This document shows, in pieces, positions 23,240 through 35,234 of a DNA stretch of 64,000 nt. Position numbers and translations under genes: made by a program. Source of the stretch: Sympetrum striolatum. Taxonomy: Eukaryota > Arthropoda > Insecta > Odonata > Libellulidae. The stretch is from positions 74,763,454 to 74,827,453 of the forward strand of contig OX388345.1 in the NCBI GenBank assembly GCA_947579665.1. Direction: 5' to 3'. The number at the start of each line of letters is the position of its first letter. Within the stretch, counting starts at the first letter, position 1. The notes under the pieces were generated by a model. It saw nothing but the letters and a program-made list of their open reading frames with translations, searched no databases and had not been told where the DNA came from.

Positions 23240-23320
23240 TAGAACTTCAAACCTCCACAATTAGCTGCTAAATTCTTGAGAGAGGAAATAGGATATACTG
23301 TACGAGGGATGAGATAGTTT
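23240..23320 (+). repeat. dispersed ~100-bp repeat, copy 3 (weak)
   Basis: AGAACTTCAAACCTCCACAA-TTAGCTGCTAAATTCTTGAGAGAGGAAATAGG resembles the copies at 41335 (TCAAACCCTACATCATTAGC) and 13060. It is more diverged than the others, so membership is tentative. Confidence 0.35.
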
Positions 23321-26285
23321 GTCATTGCTTTACTCTTAGAGCTAGAATGTTATTATCAGTGGAAAAAGGACACAGGTGAATCACAATAACCCCATTATTT
23401 ATGATAATTTTGAGAAACCAGGATAGATGTCATTATTATATATACATATTATAAATCAAAAACTATTTTTTTCTGTTTAATATTAACATAAATTAGCTTT
23501 TACTAGTATTTACTAATTAGATGTATCTTGAATGGACGAAGGGCGTGAAATAAGGAGCCTTAAAGACTCAATTTCGCCTATAGTGATTTATGAATTTAAT
23601 ATGTATGAAATTATTACCAAGGATCATTCGTACCTCATATTATATATAAATAAAAAATCCATTTTCGCCATCCATTACCCAAAGGTTTTGGAAAAATAAT
23701 CATAAAGAAATGACAGCAGAAAGGGTTAGCGGCAGTGTATCAATTTTATCGTTCGGCAACATCCACGCAAATTCCCTCTCATCTAAATTTCGTCGGAATC
23801 GAAGTTTTTCAACGACCCATTTCGTTTCCTCTTGCATTTGGAACAGTGGCAGCACTCAGCATCTTGCGTCGCAAACTCGTTCGCCAAATTCAGCTTCATT
23901 GTGATGGACTTTAGGGTTTAATGGTCTGCTCGGAATCACTTTTCATTCCACTTCCCTCCGAAGCGTTTTTATCTCTTTCATTCTCGTGAGGAAACATTCC
24001 TGCAATTGGTACCATTTTGGTCGCCCACTTCCAAAGGCAAATTTGAATAAGAATGTGGAATCACGTGTCCATTTTCTCCTTTACTGTCCCCATATTCTTC
24101 TGTCTTATCGAGGCGTTTATACTCACTGCGGATTGGCCTTTCTTCAAAGAAGTACGTTTAATCTTTCGCGATTCAGAGATTCGTTCGTTTGTTTTTCTTT
24201 TCGCCGCTTTCCGGAACCGGCTATCGAAACTCTTCCTCGTGTGGAATCGGGAGTTAATGATTTCAATTTTTCTTTCGTCGGACCTCTTTTGCGTTCCGTC
24301 GGAGCCTTTAATGCACGCGATTCGAGATTCCACGCATCTTCCAGGTTTATTTTACGATATCTTCTCGCCATATATTCCTATCTGGCTTCGCATTGTCTCT
24401 CCTCTTTCACTTCAGTCGGTTGAGCTCTTAATTTGAATTACGTAGTGCTGCTAAGAGTGACACCCATTTCTTACTGTTCTTACCTGTACTATAATTATAT
24501 ATATATACATGTCTATCCTGTGAGTTCCTCTTCCCTATCCTGCTAAATTCTTTACAGAAATGTACGCTTTGGTTTTGAAGTTCATCCAAATATCTGAATG
24601 TTTCCTTTATTATGTCATATTTCGCAATCTCCATTACTGGATTCTCCATTATCTTTCAAAATTAAATTATTTGCCGTCGTCAGGCCAAAGTCCTCCTGAA
24701 CTGCATTACATACGAAATTTATGTTCCAAAATACAAGAATGATAATGATTACCTTTACAATCACTTCGCCCTCCATTTTGCGGAACTTCATTTTAAACAT
24801 AAGATAAAAATAGACAACCCATTACTTTATTCCCCACATTCTAAAATTTTGAATTTGTGAAATAAAGTAATGTTTTACTTTTGTCTTACGAGTTTATGAT
24901 TACCTTGTATGTGATAAATTAGAGTTGTTTTACATTATATTGATACCAATGGTGTTTAACCCATTACAGAATTGTGTTCATATTGACCATATTTATGCCC
25001 ATTTTTTGGGGTTTTTTCACTCCCCTCCTTTATAGGTGTTTTCCCACAACGAGTTTTTGTCCTCCATCAAAATTTATTCGCGAGTATTTGTCCTTATATA
25101 CAATTCTCCGATTTTTTTAACCTTTTTATTATCAGAAATATCTTGCGAAAACGACGTTGGAGGTTAGGGGAAGTAAAGGAATTTGTGGCTAACGTAACCT
25201 AATATTTGATTTGGTGTTCTTTCTTTCGGTTGGTTCATATTTCTAAATTTTCCGCTCAGCACCCTTTCTTTCACTTCTTCATATTTATGGTACCCATTGC
25301 CTAAAGATTTGCCCAAATTATAACACCACCCAGGGATATTTTATTGAGTATATCACGTTGAAAATTGCAGAAAGAACTCAAAAAATCCTTGCTTTTTCAT
25401 AGATTCGAACGCGGATATAAGTAGCGGAATTCATCGCATCAGCTAGATAGTCAATATATTGTGAAGTTTTCAGATGTGAAACATTATTATATGTTTAACT
25501 AGGAAACTAGATGCTGTTTCATCTTAAATTTGCAAACATTAATTCGACTTGTGTCGACCCATAAGCTTCTAGTCGTAAGAATTTTTATTTTGTGGTGTAT
25601 TTGCTTAGTTAAGATTAAACAGAATCTAGTCTCCGTGAAAAGTTGATTCCTGATTTATTAATCCTGTCATAGATTACCAGAAAATAAATCACGATCCGTT
25701 GAATTAACTTTCAGTTGTGTTTCAAATCAATTTGGCTTGTTGGCTAAGTATGACATTCGCTAATCATTATGTATTTTGAAAAATAGTGTTACATTTGGAG
25801 TTTATTTGTTTAAATCGCAAGGGACATTCTCATTCATTCGGGCACTGCTTTCTTGGAGTGTGCGTGGGAGAGCGACTTTCTTGAGTTCAGTGTTTACTCA
25901 CTAAGTTGGGAAAGTCGCTTCCCTGAATATCCTCCTCCAAGTTTCTAGACTAAGTAGCAGAGAGATTAATAAATAGGCATTCGCGCAGTTGCAACTTTCC
26001 GCTTCTGCAGTTGGCGCGGGAGCCGCAGGATCGGCGTGGGCGACCTCTGAAAGCAGGCAAATGGAGTGTTGGGGTATAAATGGATTCCCAAGTCAACATT
26101 CGCTGCATTTGCAAACACCGCGAACGCGTTTCGCTGATTCGTGCGATTTCTCCGCGTTTAAATCCTTTTCTCTCCTATTCATGGACTTTTCTTGAATACG
26201 AGCTTGTTTTTGTTTATTGTTACTGCTTTTCTTCATGTCCTAGCATCCGCCTGTTCATTGAACTGAACTTAACCGATATTGTACC
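23321..26285. other. non-coding; overlapping open frames at 23990-24440; hairpin at 25866-25922
   Basis: Between 23986 and 24436 two plus frames (145 and 127 codons) and two minus frames overlap in a TC-rich stretch. Simultaneous openness on both strands argues against a gene. At 25866-25922 an imperfect stem (GGGAGAGCGACTTTC against GGGAAAGTCGCTTCCC) encloses about 30 bases. No other features were identified. Confidence 0.35.
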
Positions 26286-26289
26286 ACTT

Positions 26290-26418
26290 AGGTGTCGTAC
26301 ACAAATTACGTAACGCAAAATTCTACAATTTTCGACTACCCTCTCCACACGTAACGCCTGGCCGGACCCCCCCCCCCATGCCCCTAAATTGCGTTACGTA
26401 ATTTGTGTACGGCCCCCT
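26290..26418. mobile_element. short palindromic MITE, copy 3, with 4-bp target duplication
   Basis: Both terminal inverted repeats are intact: AGGTGTCGTACACAAATTAC at the left, and the reverse complement of AGGGGGCCGTACACAAATTA at the right. The element is flanked by ACTT at 26286-26289 and 26419-26422, a plausible 4-bp target site duplication. Relative to copies 1 and 2 it lies reversed (internal CGTAACGCCTGGCCGGACCC). Length 129 bp, with no open frame. The transposase family is not identified. Confidence 0.82.
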
Positions 26419-26422
26419 ACTT

Positions 26423-27025
26423 CGAGATGCTAAGGATACATCCTCATTTTTATGCATTCCTTATGCAATGCAGGCTTATTGTAAAGATTTATACTGCTCA
26501 CGTTGCGGAGAAATGCAAGTCTTATGCAAGATTTAATTATGTACCCCGCGAGCCAACTGTGGCGTATGTCAGGGGGTATAGTGACACTAACATCCCTACA
26601 TAATCTACCTTTTAGCTTCTCTAATACCCTGAGAAAAGAACGACTAGAATTTATTTTATGTTTTTGCGATTACTTCTTTGTAACGTTTTGTCGATGCTTC
26701 TTCGAAATCATGTTCGTTGTTCACAGTAAAAATCGTAGTATTTGATTCATTAGGGAAAATAATAATTATTTATATTTGTATATTTATATAGAAAACGGGA
26801 AAATACCCGATTACGCGATATGTTATAAGTCAATCAATACATAGTTCAGCATTAAATATTATTAAATCTAAGTCAATCGTGTTGGGTTAAAAAAATTTAA
26901 TGTATTTCCTACGCTGAAACGAGCTCAGTATTTTCTTCAGAAAAAAGCGTGGATCAGAGAATAAATATAAATCCGACTAATCAGAGATCAGGCCCGAACT
27001 GATAGTGTGTATACATACCGGCCCA
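26423..27025. other. non-coding, nothing recognised
   Basis: AT-rich with short frames only. Confidence 0.4.
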
Positions 27026-27032
27026 TTCAACT

Positions 27033-27185
27033 TTCAGAACAGCCCTGAGGAAGATGATAGAGTTTGTCATCGAAACGTTGGCGACAGCAATGTCTCCTGA
27101 ATTAACCTGGTTGGAAACCCGAGAAACCTTTTTGCAAGCTATCCACCAGGAAAGCCTGAGATTATTCTATCCAATAAATATAAAA
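27033..27185 (+). repeat. interspersed repeat with hammerhead-ribozyme-like core
   Basis: CTGAGGA (27045-27051) is followed by a stem GATGA/TCATC (27053-27057 with 27067-27071), GAAA (27072-27075), a second stem CGTTG/CAATG (27076-27080 with 27088-27092), and TC (27093-27094), which would complete a GUC cleavage triplet. This is the order of a hammerhead core. An extra A at 27052 and the lack of pairing directly next to the core for stem I (only TTCAG/CTGAA further out) suggest a degenerate copy. Similar cores are known in Penelope-like elements and other eukaryotic repeats. Confidence 0.5.
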
Positions 27186-27189
27186 GTAT

Positions 27190-30125
27190 GGTATTATTAA
27201 GGACTTCAGTCGTCATCCTCATGTTTCTATACACTGGTTCAACCCCACATACTTCACCTGTCCCAAAATAATCTCGAGAAATGAACTACGAGTGGTAATG
27301 CCAGGAGTAATATAGAAGATGTGTACACACAAACAATATCAGTGGTGTATAAGATTCGTAAGTCCTTAAACGAGATATACCTCCGGGAAATATTTCGACT
27401 GTGTTTATTTTTCAAACATCCAAAGTTGCATCATGAAATACTCGACGTCTCCCATATTACTTTCAGGACGTCTTTCGTAGCAACTAGTAAACAAAGCTAT
27501 GTCTCTAATTCGAAGGAACTTTTGATAGGGAATCCTATTTATAAGATTTTCTTTCGTGATAACTCTTGCGATTTTGCTACTTTTGATATATTTAATTTTT
27601 GGATGGTATTTATGGGAGCTGCGTTAATTTAAAAAAGTTGGCCGTCGTTCTCTCTATACTGCATCTTTTAATATTCTTCTTTGCCAAAACTACGCTCGCA
27701 TTAATATTCTGATATTAATATCGGTGTATCTAAGTTTGCGTACTTTCCTATGCTCCAAGAGAGGTCTTATGATGTACGACTGCCTGGAAAGTTGCAGAAT
27801 TTTCATTTGCGTTTGTCTTTGAACTGTGTCAGGCGTATTTCCACCGAAGTTTTGATTTCCCACGAGTTTTTCGAATTTCAACTCGAATTTAATTTCGTTC
27901 CGACCTATTGTCAGAGTCTATTCTGCTCTCTCTCGTTTTCATAATTCCTCAGGTTTGTTAAAGTTTTCTTTCCACAAGTAAACTTGCCCTCTATCCATTC
28001 CTGTGGATGTTTCTCGTTCCTTTTATTAGCCCGCGAATCCTCAGGTGTGTACGCCTCGCTGTCATCCTCCGCTGCGAAAACTTAAAATTGAGCATTTTTC
28101 ATTCTTCAGTCTCATACGGCATGGAAAGGCTACCAAGTTTTTCTAATTGAAGTTTTAACTTTTTCTTACGAAAGGAGTGTGGAATACTGTTATCCATGAG
28201 ACCATCTACGTGGGCTGTTAATTCAGCACTACTCCCTCCAGTTTATCCATTTCATGTCCCATCGGTAAGATCGTCTTTACGCTATAACGGGCATAAGCTG
28301 AGTTAATTCTACCAAAATAGATGGCATTCATTAGTGGAGAGGGTTATTGAATAGTTTCGCGATCGGAAATACGCCTGTTATTGTCTTCCAGCTTAATGAT
28401 TTACTTTTTTTGCATTTCCCTGTGCTAAAATTATACGATTGTGCGCAATAAAGCTATCATCGCCTCATCCTCATCATCACTCGTCAATATCGGGAGAGAT
28501 AACCTTGTATCTCTGCTTTTTCATGATAATTATTACCTAGCTTGATGCTCAGTGTCTTGGAAATTATAACAATATCCATCGTTGCAAGACCAAACGTACT
28601 TTCAGCTCGTTATACAACAGTTTTCTGTTAATTGTCAAATGATATAATATATTAAATTGAAATTCCTATCTTATTATCGACTCTGTTCTATTGTACTCTC
28701 CACTTAAGTCCATGCTGTAGAATATAATATGTACAGTATATTTTTCGTATATATAATATAGTTTACCCAAACAGGAAGTGTTTTCAATCTTTATTACTTC
28801 AGTATGAATTTTTGGTAGAATTCCGTCCTATGGTATTTGATCGCGTATTTTTTCATCCTTCTCTTACACTTCAAAATGGGGAATGAGATTATTAAAATTC
28901 CGCCTAATTTCATAGATTTTAAAGACTTGGTTCTAAAGGTCGAATTATTTTCGTCTTCGATCTTAGAGAAAGAGCAGAAGCTATTCTTAGTGAATGTATA
29001 CAAGGGTTTAAAATTAATCTTTTCCGTACCAGTCTCATTCTATGCTGAATTACTCCCGATTTATATTCTCAAATTAACCAAGAGATTTCCACCAACTACT
29101 TCCTCTTTATCCTATTATTACGTATCAATGCTGCCTTCTATCCGCTTTATAAATGCATAAACTTTAGTGATGATTTTGAATCGTTTTGTTTGCGTTTTAG
29201 TTTTCGACTTCGGGAGATTCGACGGCAACTAAGTATGCTTGGAAATTTAATTTTTGCGTATTAAGGTTCGTAAAACATCAGGACATCAGCTTGCTGATGA
29301 ATTAAGGCAACGGTGTATTTATGTCCGCGAACGTATCTTGATATCAGATTTCTGATTTATTGAGGAACGCAGTGTAATGTCCTACTTTTATAGCAGAATT
29401 CCCGGTTGTTGACAAAGAACAGAGTGGCGTTCTCTCGTAATTATGACTTGTATCATTTATCCTGCAACTACGTCTTATCCTTCAATGTTACCCTCTTGTC
29501 GCTTACATAACGTATTAGCTGTCCTCGGTTTCATAATTAACTGGTTTAAGGATATATTTTCCAATCCTCTTTTTCTCCTTCTTCACTCGAATTCATTTCA
29601 CTATGGGAATGTTTTTTTAAACGTCTGTGATTAGGGACATTAGATAAATTAGGATTACATCAATCTCAAACATTTACGAAATTTAAAAAAATGAGGCAAA
29701 TGTTGATTAATGCTTTACAATATCCACTAACACATGATTACGTTTAGACATTTTTGATTTGATTCTTTTCTTAAACTCGTAGATATATTTTTTGAATATA
29801 GATATCAAATTCCAAGAGATATTTAGATTTTTTCAAGATGAACGGACATGTTTCAATAAAATTACAAAATATATATGTATAATTTAATATAACAAAGGCG
29901 ATAATTATTATTTTACCTTTTTAGTAATTCTTAATGTAAGATGCAAACGTCGCATTCCCATGATTTGTGTTTTTATTGATTGAATAACTTTATATGCGGC
30001 TAAGTAATGAGACATATTTTCAGCATAAATTAATACTGGCTTATGTGTCCTTGTACTCCTTAATACGATCCAATACAATACAGTTTAATAAATACTTCGC
30101 CTATTATTTTATTTCAGGTATTATT
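27190..30125. other. long non-coding stretch with a diverged local duplication
   Basis: Near 29280-29385 two segments, each built as ATCAG-N4-CTGAT-(A/G-rich)-GTGTA, lie about 58 bp apart and look like an old duplication. Frames of up to 107 codons (28837-29160) show no domain. No named repeat was found. Confidence 0.35.
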
Positions 30126-30130
30126 ATGTA

Positions 30131-30362
30131 TATTTGGAATGAAATAGGTTACAATGCCATCGTGTGTAACAGTACAAAATAATAAGAAGATAAAATAATC
30201 AAAATAAAATTCTCGCTTGATGCAAATCACGTACGTAATGATTTCGAACATAACCCTTTTTTCTAATTTTTGAGTATTCCGGTTGACTTGAGATTGAGTG
30301 TCCTGTGTTAAAACTATTGCTTCCGGTTTCCTATTAGCTTGCTAATTTAATAAAATGTTCTG
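30131..30362 (+). repeat. unnamed interspersed repeat, copy C
   Basis: TATTTGGAATGAAATAGGTT-ACAATGCCATCG...ATCAAAATAAAATTCTCGCTTGATGCAAATCACGT...ACTATTGCTTCCGGTTTCCTATTAGCTT aligns along its whole length with the copy at 19052. No terminal inverted repeats and no coding capacity. Confidence 0.68.
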
Positions 30363-30364
30363 AG

Positions 30365-31765
30365 TGCATATGCCCCGTTTGCATTTTAACCAATTTATAA
30401 TCGCTAATTGTTTAAAAGGGAAGATACGGCGGCGCAGAATTGTTTTTATCGCGGAACATTTCACTTTATAATGCATCCTCCATTCACTTACATTTGCCTT
30501 TGGCGAGACCGTGCTCTTTGTGAAAATTTTATTTTGAGTTCTATTTTCTTAGGCTTTCACGTAAGCCAGCAACAAGCCAGCTAGATAATTTAGAGTGGAA
30601 AGTCAAGGGGGCGGAAATTAAAGAAGAGTCCGGGTGAGTGCTCATAGATGCGCAACCAGAAAACATTAAGTGTATATGACGAAAGATGACAGTACGAACT
30701 AGACTAGAGATAAAATTGAACACGCGGTAATACCTCGATGAATGACTGTGTTATTTTTCATTTTAGCACCGAATTAGTCGTATTTAATAAGGATATAATT
30801 GATGGGAGAACGACCATATCATTTTTTGGAATGTGATACTGCCATGTATGTGTTACTAACGATAGTGAAATAGATACTGGAGTTTAGTGAAAGATTAAGT
30901 AACGGATAATGAATTATTTCGAAGACCAAATGAAGATCAAGTAGAATAAACATTGATAAGCGGAAAAGAAACTTGATCATGCTCACACTGTCGCGTGAAG
31001 GAAAGCTATATCAGGAATGATGCACGTAAAAGGAAACGTTGAAAATTGGAATTTAGGGGACTGCCTAGGTTGATTATAGATGACTATATACCTTTTAAAA
31101 TTCAAAGAAATGAAGCGATTGGCTGGGATCGTAATGATCTGGAGATTTGCAATAATTACCTTCACATTCTAATCGATGATAGTTATGTTTTTAAAAACTC
31201 TCCAAAAGCCGTGTTGTCAGTTATGATGATCATGGGGCTCAGCGAGTCCTTACTCTGTGAAAATGTTCAGTTTCTGAAGTAAACTTGTTCAATGATGGTC
31301 GTTTCGTAACCCTCGACCGTAGTGAAAGGAGTAAAAATGGTTGTGGAAATCTCGAGGTTTCAGACTTAATTATTGATGGCGATCCACGATTTACTGTCAA
31401 TTCACGTCGCATACATTTCAGCAACCAGTTCTTTTTCCCCGCTTTCGAACGCTTAACATTACGGAGCATCTCACTTACCTTGCCAACTTCGTACGCCGTG
31501 TGTCATATTTTCTCCGAGCGACTTCAATAACTCCCCCCGAGAGGTCTTACCTGCCGAGGTTGATCGCATCCGTCATCCAGCGAAAGACGCTCGACGCGAT
31601 GCACCTTTAAAGGGTAAAAGGTATCCGGGGCTGAAACACATTACGGCATCTTTTCATCAAGCGATGCATCATATCGGAAAAACGGAGTGTCACCGATGTG
31701 TTAAAGATTCTTGGATGGGACACAATAGTAAAAAAAAATAAATAGACTAGTTTGTATTTATGTAA
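30365..31765. other. non-coding, nothing recognised
   Basis: Short frames only. A palindromic-looking but unremarkable region; no repeats shared with the rest of the window. Confidence 0.4.
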
Positions 31766-31767
31766 TA

Positions 31768-32140
31768 TATATAATAATAATAATGTTGTTAATTCCTTTT
31801 CTGTGATAAAATACATATTTTGGTACATCAATGTAAGGAATATAGGTATCCTGAAAGTGAAAATCACTCGTTTTAGGGTTACCGACTCTTCAGTTTATCA
31901 AATTACTAAACAAACAGTATTTGTTAAATCCATACAGAATTAAACTATGACCATGTGTCATGAAAAATGCAGAAAATAGTTAACTAAAAAGAAAAACGTT
32001 AAATGAAAGCATTTATACCATCTTACTTAACAAAAAATCAACATCTTCATCTTACAGCAGCCAATCTTTTAATTTTATCGCAAATTTAAGTGATACACTT
32101 AGACTAAGTACAATACATTTTAGAACTTAAATAATAAATA
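31768..32140 (-). repeat. ~370-bp interspersed repeat, copy 1
   Basis: From (AATAAT)n at the left through GTTGTTAATTCCTTTTCTGT and CGTTTTAGGGTTACCGACTC to AGAACTTAAATA at the right, it aligns with 55481-55865. Similarity stops at the same place in both copies on the right, indicating a true element boundary. An (ATT)n tail on the minus strand suggests a retroelement 3' end, but no protein motif confirms this. Confidence 0.75.
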
Positions 32141-32290
32141 TAATAACATAAAATGTATAATAATATATAATGAATTAAAATTTATTTAGGTATAATTTAT
32201 AATTATATATAATATAATATTATCGCATGTATTGACTGGTTGGATGTTTTTAAAATTCAATCGAGAAACCGGAATTCCTCTAGATAGATA

Positions 32291-32745
32291 GCCACGAATT
32301 TCCTTATTAAACCTCGACAGCAAAGAACGGACGTAGCTAAGTATTATTTTCTTAAAAGAAGTATTTCCGAGTGGAATAAGTTACCTAGATCACTCTTAAG
32401 TCCCTTGCCTGAAAATTAAAAAATCTATTGAAAGAAATGTTTCAATCTGTTATAGTAATGATATACAGTACTGTGTAATATGTCGTAGTAATGTAGGGAC
32501 CTCTGGAGAAGTAGGGGATTGCTTAACAGGGTGATGTACGGTAGGGTTCTACCCCGTGACCGCTACGGTAGCCGAGAAGGCCTGTCATGAATTCCGAAAA
32601 ATCTACTAAAACAGTTTAAATATTATCATGCATGCATTATTTAGTTGTTAGATAAATAGGGTACTATGTGTATGTGAGGATATAGTCAATTTATGGGAAT
32701 TGTACTTTTATTATGTATGTAGTTTATACGTATTTATTTATTTAA
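32291..32745 (+). pseudogene. LINE 3' end: last codons of reverse-transcriptase ORF plus 3' UTR
   Basis: Frame 32291-32416 is open for 42 codons and reads PRQQRTDVAKYYFLKRSISE followed by WNKLPRSLLSPLPEN-stop. This is the classic C-terminal tail of Jockey/CR1/I-like retrotransposons (R.t....FF.RT...WN.LP....). About 330 bp of 3' UTR follow, ending in an A/T-rich tail near 32725-32745. It is strongly 5'-truncated, as is usual for target-primed insertions. Confidence 0.72.
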
Positions 32746-33555
32746 TCTATACACTGCAATTTGGTATGATTACCAGGTGGCAACGGTTGAGGGGGATTAA
32801 CAATACATTCTGTCCAGCTTTCGCCCAAGGACGGGAGGGATACCCCTTCAAAAACCCGTGGACAGTACACATCTTAGCAATAGCAATAGGCCCAAATAGT
32901 ACAATAAGTCAAACAAGTCAAATGAGCAATATACAAACACCTCCACCGAACACAGATACAGACGGCTATCACATATTTAATTGTACTACATGGAACTATT
33001 TTCTTATTCTAAGGATTATAAAGTGATTCAGTGATATATTAATTATGTTTATAACTTTTATGTGTATATGTATCTACATAAAATACATGCTTGGTTCATT
33101 TTTGTTTACAGTTTTTCACAATCTTCAACCACAGTATATCCTTGACGTTTACTTCCAAATATTCTGTTTCTTGTAAAACTACCCGCTCCGGCCCTAATTA
33201 TCTTTTATGTCCAATCCCTCGGACTAACACTTACTTAAAATTCTTCTTAATTACCACATCTAATTTCTGGAACAACCTGCCTGTACATATAAAAAATTCC
33301 ACTTCGACACAATCTTTTAAAGAAAAATTGTTTGATTACCTTTTTGTTGCCACGAAATGATTCTGAAACCATAATACTGGCTTATTTCTTTTCTTTTTTG
33401 TGTCATCTTTATGTGACCAGTCTATATTTTGTATTATTACTTTATGTCCATAATTTGTATTATTATCTTATGTGAGCAGATAATATCTGTATTATTTTTG
33501 TTCTGCTCTTATGGAACTTTCCCAGAGCACATTAAATTTATTATTATTATTATAA
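32746..33555 (+). pseudogene. second LINE 3' end, RT C-terminal tail with (ATT)n tail
   Basis: A frame around 33184-33360 reads NTYLKFFLITTSNFWNNLPVHIKNSTSTQS, here split as NTYLKFFLITTSNFWNNLPV and HIKNSTSTQSFKEKLFDYL, before a stop at 33358. The FF.....FWN.LP....S.....FK..L..YL pattern is the C-terminal signature of non-LTR retrotransposon ORFs. The 3' UTR ends with (TTA)n at about 33536-33553 and AAGTAG. The 5' part (32746-33090) has a frame open from 32700 to 33026 but no firm motif, so the 5' boundary is uncertain. It lies in the same orientation directly behind the fragment at 32291. Confidence 0.68.
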
Positions 33556-33559
33556 GTAG

Positions 33560-34595
33560 GTAGAAAATATCGCCACCAACATTTCATACTGTCAAATTAT
33601 TAATAGCACCTCCTCCATGGGAATATCCAAATAGCTAAGCCCCGAGTTGTATACGTTCAAGTGTTGCTTTCCTAAATGTGATGGATGAAGTGGGTCCTCT
33701 AAAGGCTGCGAGAGCGTACCCGTCGACCCCGGGAAGGACACCAGTCACCTGCGGGAAGTTACGCCACCGGACTATATGCCGAAGGAGAGCAGCGATCCTT
33801 TGCCTTCGAAAATCCAGAATGAAAAAAGATCGCAAACATACTCATAATTCTGGTACATTCCTGCCACCCTGCCCTTCCTGTCAACCAGCTGATAAATTTA
33901 CGCTAATGCTCGATAAATATTTATACGCGCTGATTTAATTCGATTGCGCAATCCGCCAGGTTGATGTCGTTTTCGGGTTCTCGAATGTTGGCGCGTCCGC
34001 GAGGCGGTTGCCCTCGGTGTCCGCAAACTGGACAAATTATCATTTTGGTACAGCTTCAGAGAGGTGTTCAACCGGCAGGGCTGGAGATCTTCGATGTTGG
34101 GCTCTATAAGTGATTGCTTGAATCCGATTTCGAAGCTGCCTCCTCCTAAGTGGTCAAAAACAGTGTTTCGCTTGCGGGATTTTATATTGTTTTTTTTTAT
34201 AAAGTCTAAGCATTTAAAAAACCCGGGTATATCAATGTTTGTTTTATGTGATTGATATCCAAGAGCGAACTTCCCTAAATAGTGCATTTCGTGCGTGCCT
34301 GAATGCAATTCAGTTCTCATTTTCATGTAGGCGTGTATTTAACAGGGAGGTTTTTATTCAAATATTCTCAAATCAACTGATTAAATTGTCTTGAAAATCA
34401 TCTGTTATCCGTTTAAATCATCGGACGTGATTTGAGATGAAACAATCTCAATTTTGATGTATTTCCGAATTCGGATATCTCATATAGTTATTGCAAAATC
34501 AAGGAAATATTTCACAATGTAGTTTTCGTAAAATATATTCGCATAAGTTAGCATTGAAGGCAATAACGTTTTCTGTAGTAGATTCGCGTGAACCA
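33560..34595. other. non-coding with an unrecognised 142-codon minus frame
   Basis: The minus frame 34326-33898 is one of the longest in the window. Its N-terminal two thirds has mixed composition (for example ALGYQSHKTNIDIPGFFKCL), while the C-terminal part is arginine/threonine-rich. I do not recognise a family and see no partner exon. It may be a decayed transposon ORF or chance. Confidence 0.3.
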
Positions 34596-34599
34596 AAAT

Positions 34600-35095
34600 G
34601 AAGCGAAGGACCGTACATCTACATTAATACCAAACAAGCCGCCTTTCGGCGTGTGGCAGGGGGTGTAAACACCAGTTGAATCTAAACTACTTCCTTATTT
34701 GGTTATTGCCGCGTATCGTTCGCTGAAAGAATGATTTTTTAAAACGATTCGTCCTAGCATCTATTTCTCTTAACTTGCGTTCATTATCGGATCGACCGAG
34801 GTAGCAGGGGGGTTGCATGATACCGATTGTATCTTCCGCAAATGTAGTTAAGTTAGTTAGTCCCTGAATTTATTAAGCAACCGCAGCCTAGCTTCCAATC
34901 TCCTTTCTTTCAAGGATTCCCAACCTACGCCTGAGAGCATTTTTGTAACGCTTGCTTTTTTATCGTAGCATTTCTTAACAAAACGAATCGCTTTACGCTG
35001 CACTTTCTCGAGTTCGCGGGTAAACGTTTCATCCGCCGGATCCCATATACTTGCCGCAAATTCCAGAAGGGGTCTTACCAAGGTAAAGTATGATG
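34600..35095 (-). pseudogene. LINE 3' end: reverse-transcriptase C-terminal region
   Basis: On the minus strand 35080-34857 encodes TLVRPLLEFAASIWDP, followed by LEKVQRKAIRFV and GWESLKERRLEARLRLLNKF. After a stop and a frameshift, the region 34830-34690 continues with CYLGRSDNERKLREIDARTN and FKKSFFQRTI. Together these are the complete C-terminal part of a Jockey/CR1/I-like reverse-transcriptase ORF, usually spelled LVRPxLEYAxxVWDP...LExVQRrAaRF...R...RtdrfknSFFPRTI. The very 3' part shares the GCCGAAAGGCGGC block with the fragment at 11790-11850. It is inactive and 5'-truncated. Confidence 0.88.
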
Positions 35096-35232
35096 AAAAT
35101 AAAGTAGTAGTTGTAAATAAGAAAATAATAATTCTGGTGGAGATCATAGGTTGACTTAGACTATGGGTTAAATGGAAGAAGAGACTTTTAGTCACATTCT
35201 CGCCCAAATAAAGACGATTATTATTATTATAA
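35096..35232 (+). mobile_element. 3' tail of another LINE, plus orientation, abutting the RT fragment
   Basis: The plus strand ends AATAAAGACGATTATTATTATTATAAGTAG, the same (TTA)n-AAGTAG ending as the LINE tail at 33536-33560. The minus-strand open frame of the neighbour runs through this part (starting at 35207), but its upstream residues (before about 35095) have no reverse-transcriptase similarity. This places a junction between two oppositely oriented elements near 35085-35100. Confidence 0.45.
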
Positions 35233-35234
35233 GT

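Noticed and set aside
23986..24436. Longest plus-strand open frames (145 and 127 codons) as a possible gene
   Set aside because: Two plus frames and two minus frames are open over the same TC-rich sequence, no domain is recognisable, and no splice or promoter context supports a gene.
24428..24800. Two overlapping minus-strand frames around 24428-24800 resembling a frameshifted protein
   Set aside because: The pieces overlap in different frames and neither matches a family I know. A single ancestral ORF cannot be supported.
33898..34326. 142-codon minus-strand frame as a host gene
   Set aside because: No recognised family, the C-terminal part is low-complexity, and it sits between LINE fragments. 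Retained only as an unknown.
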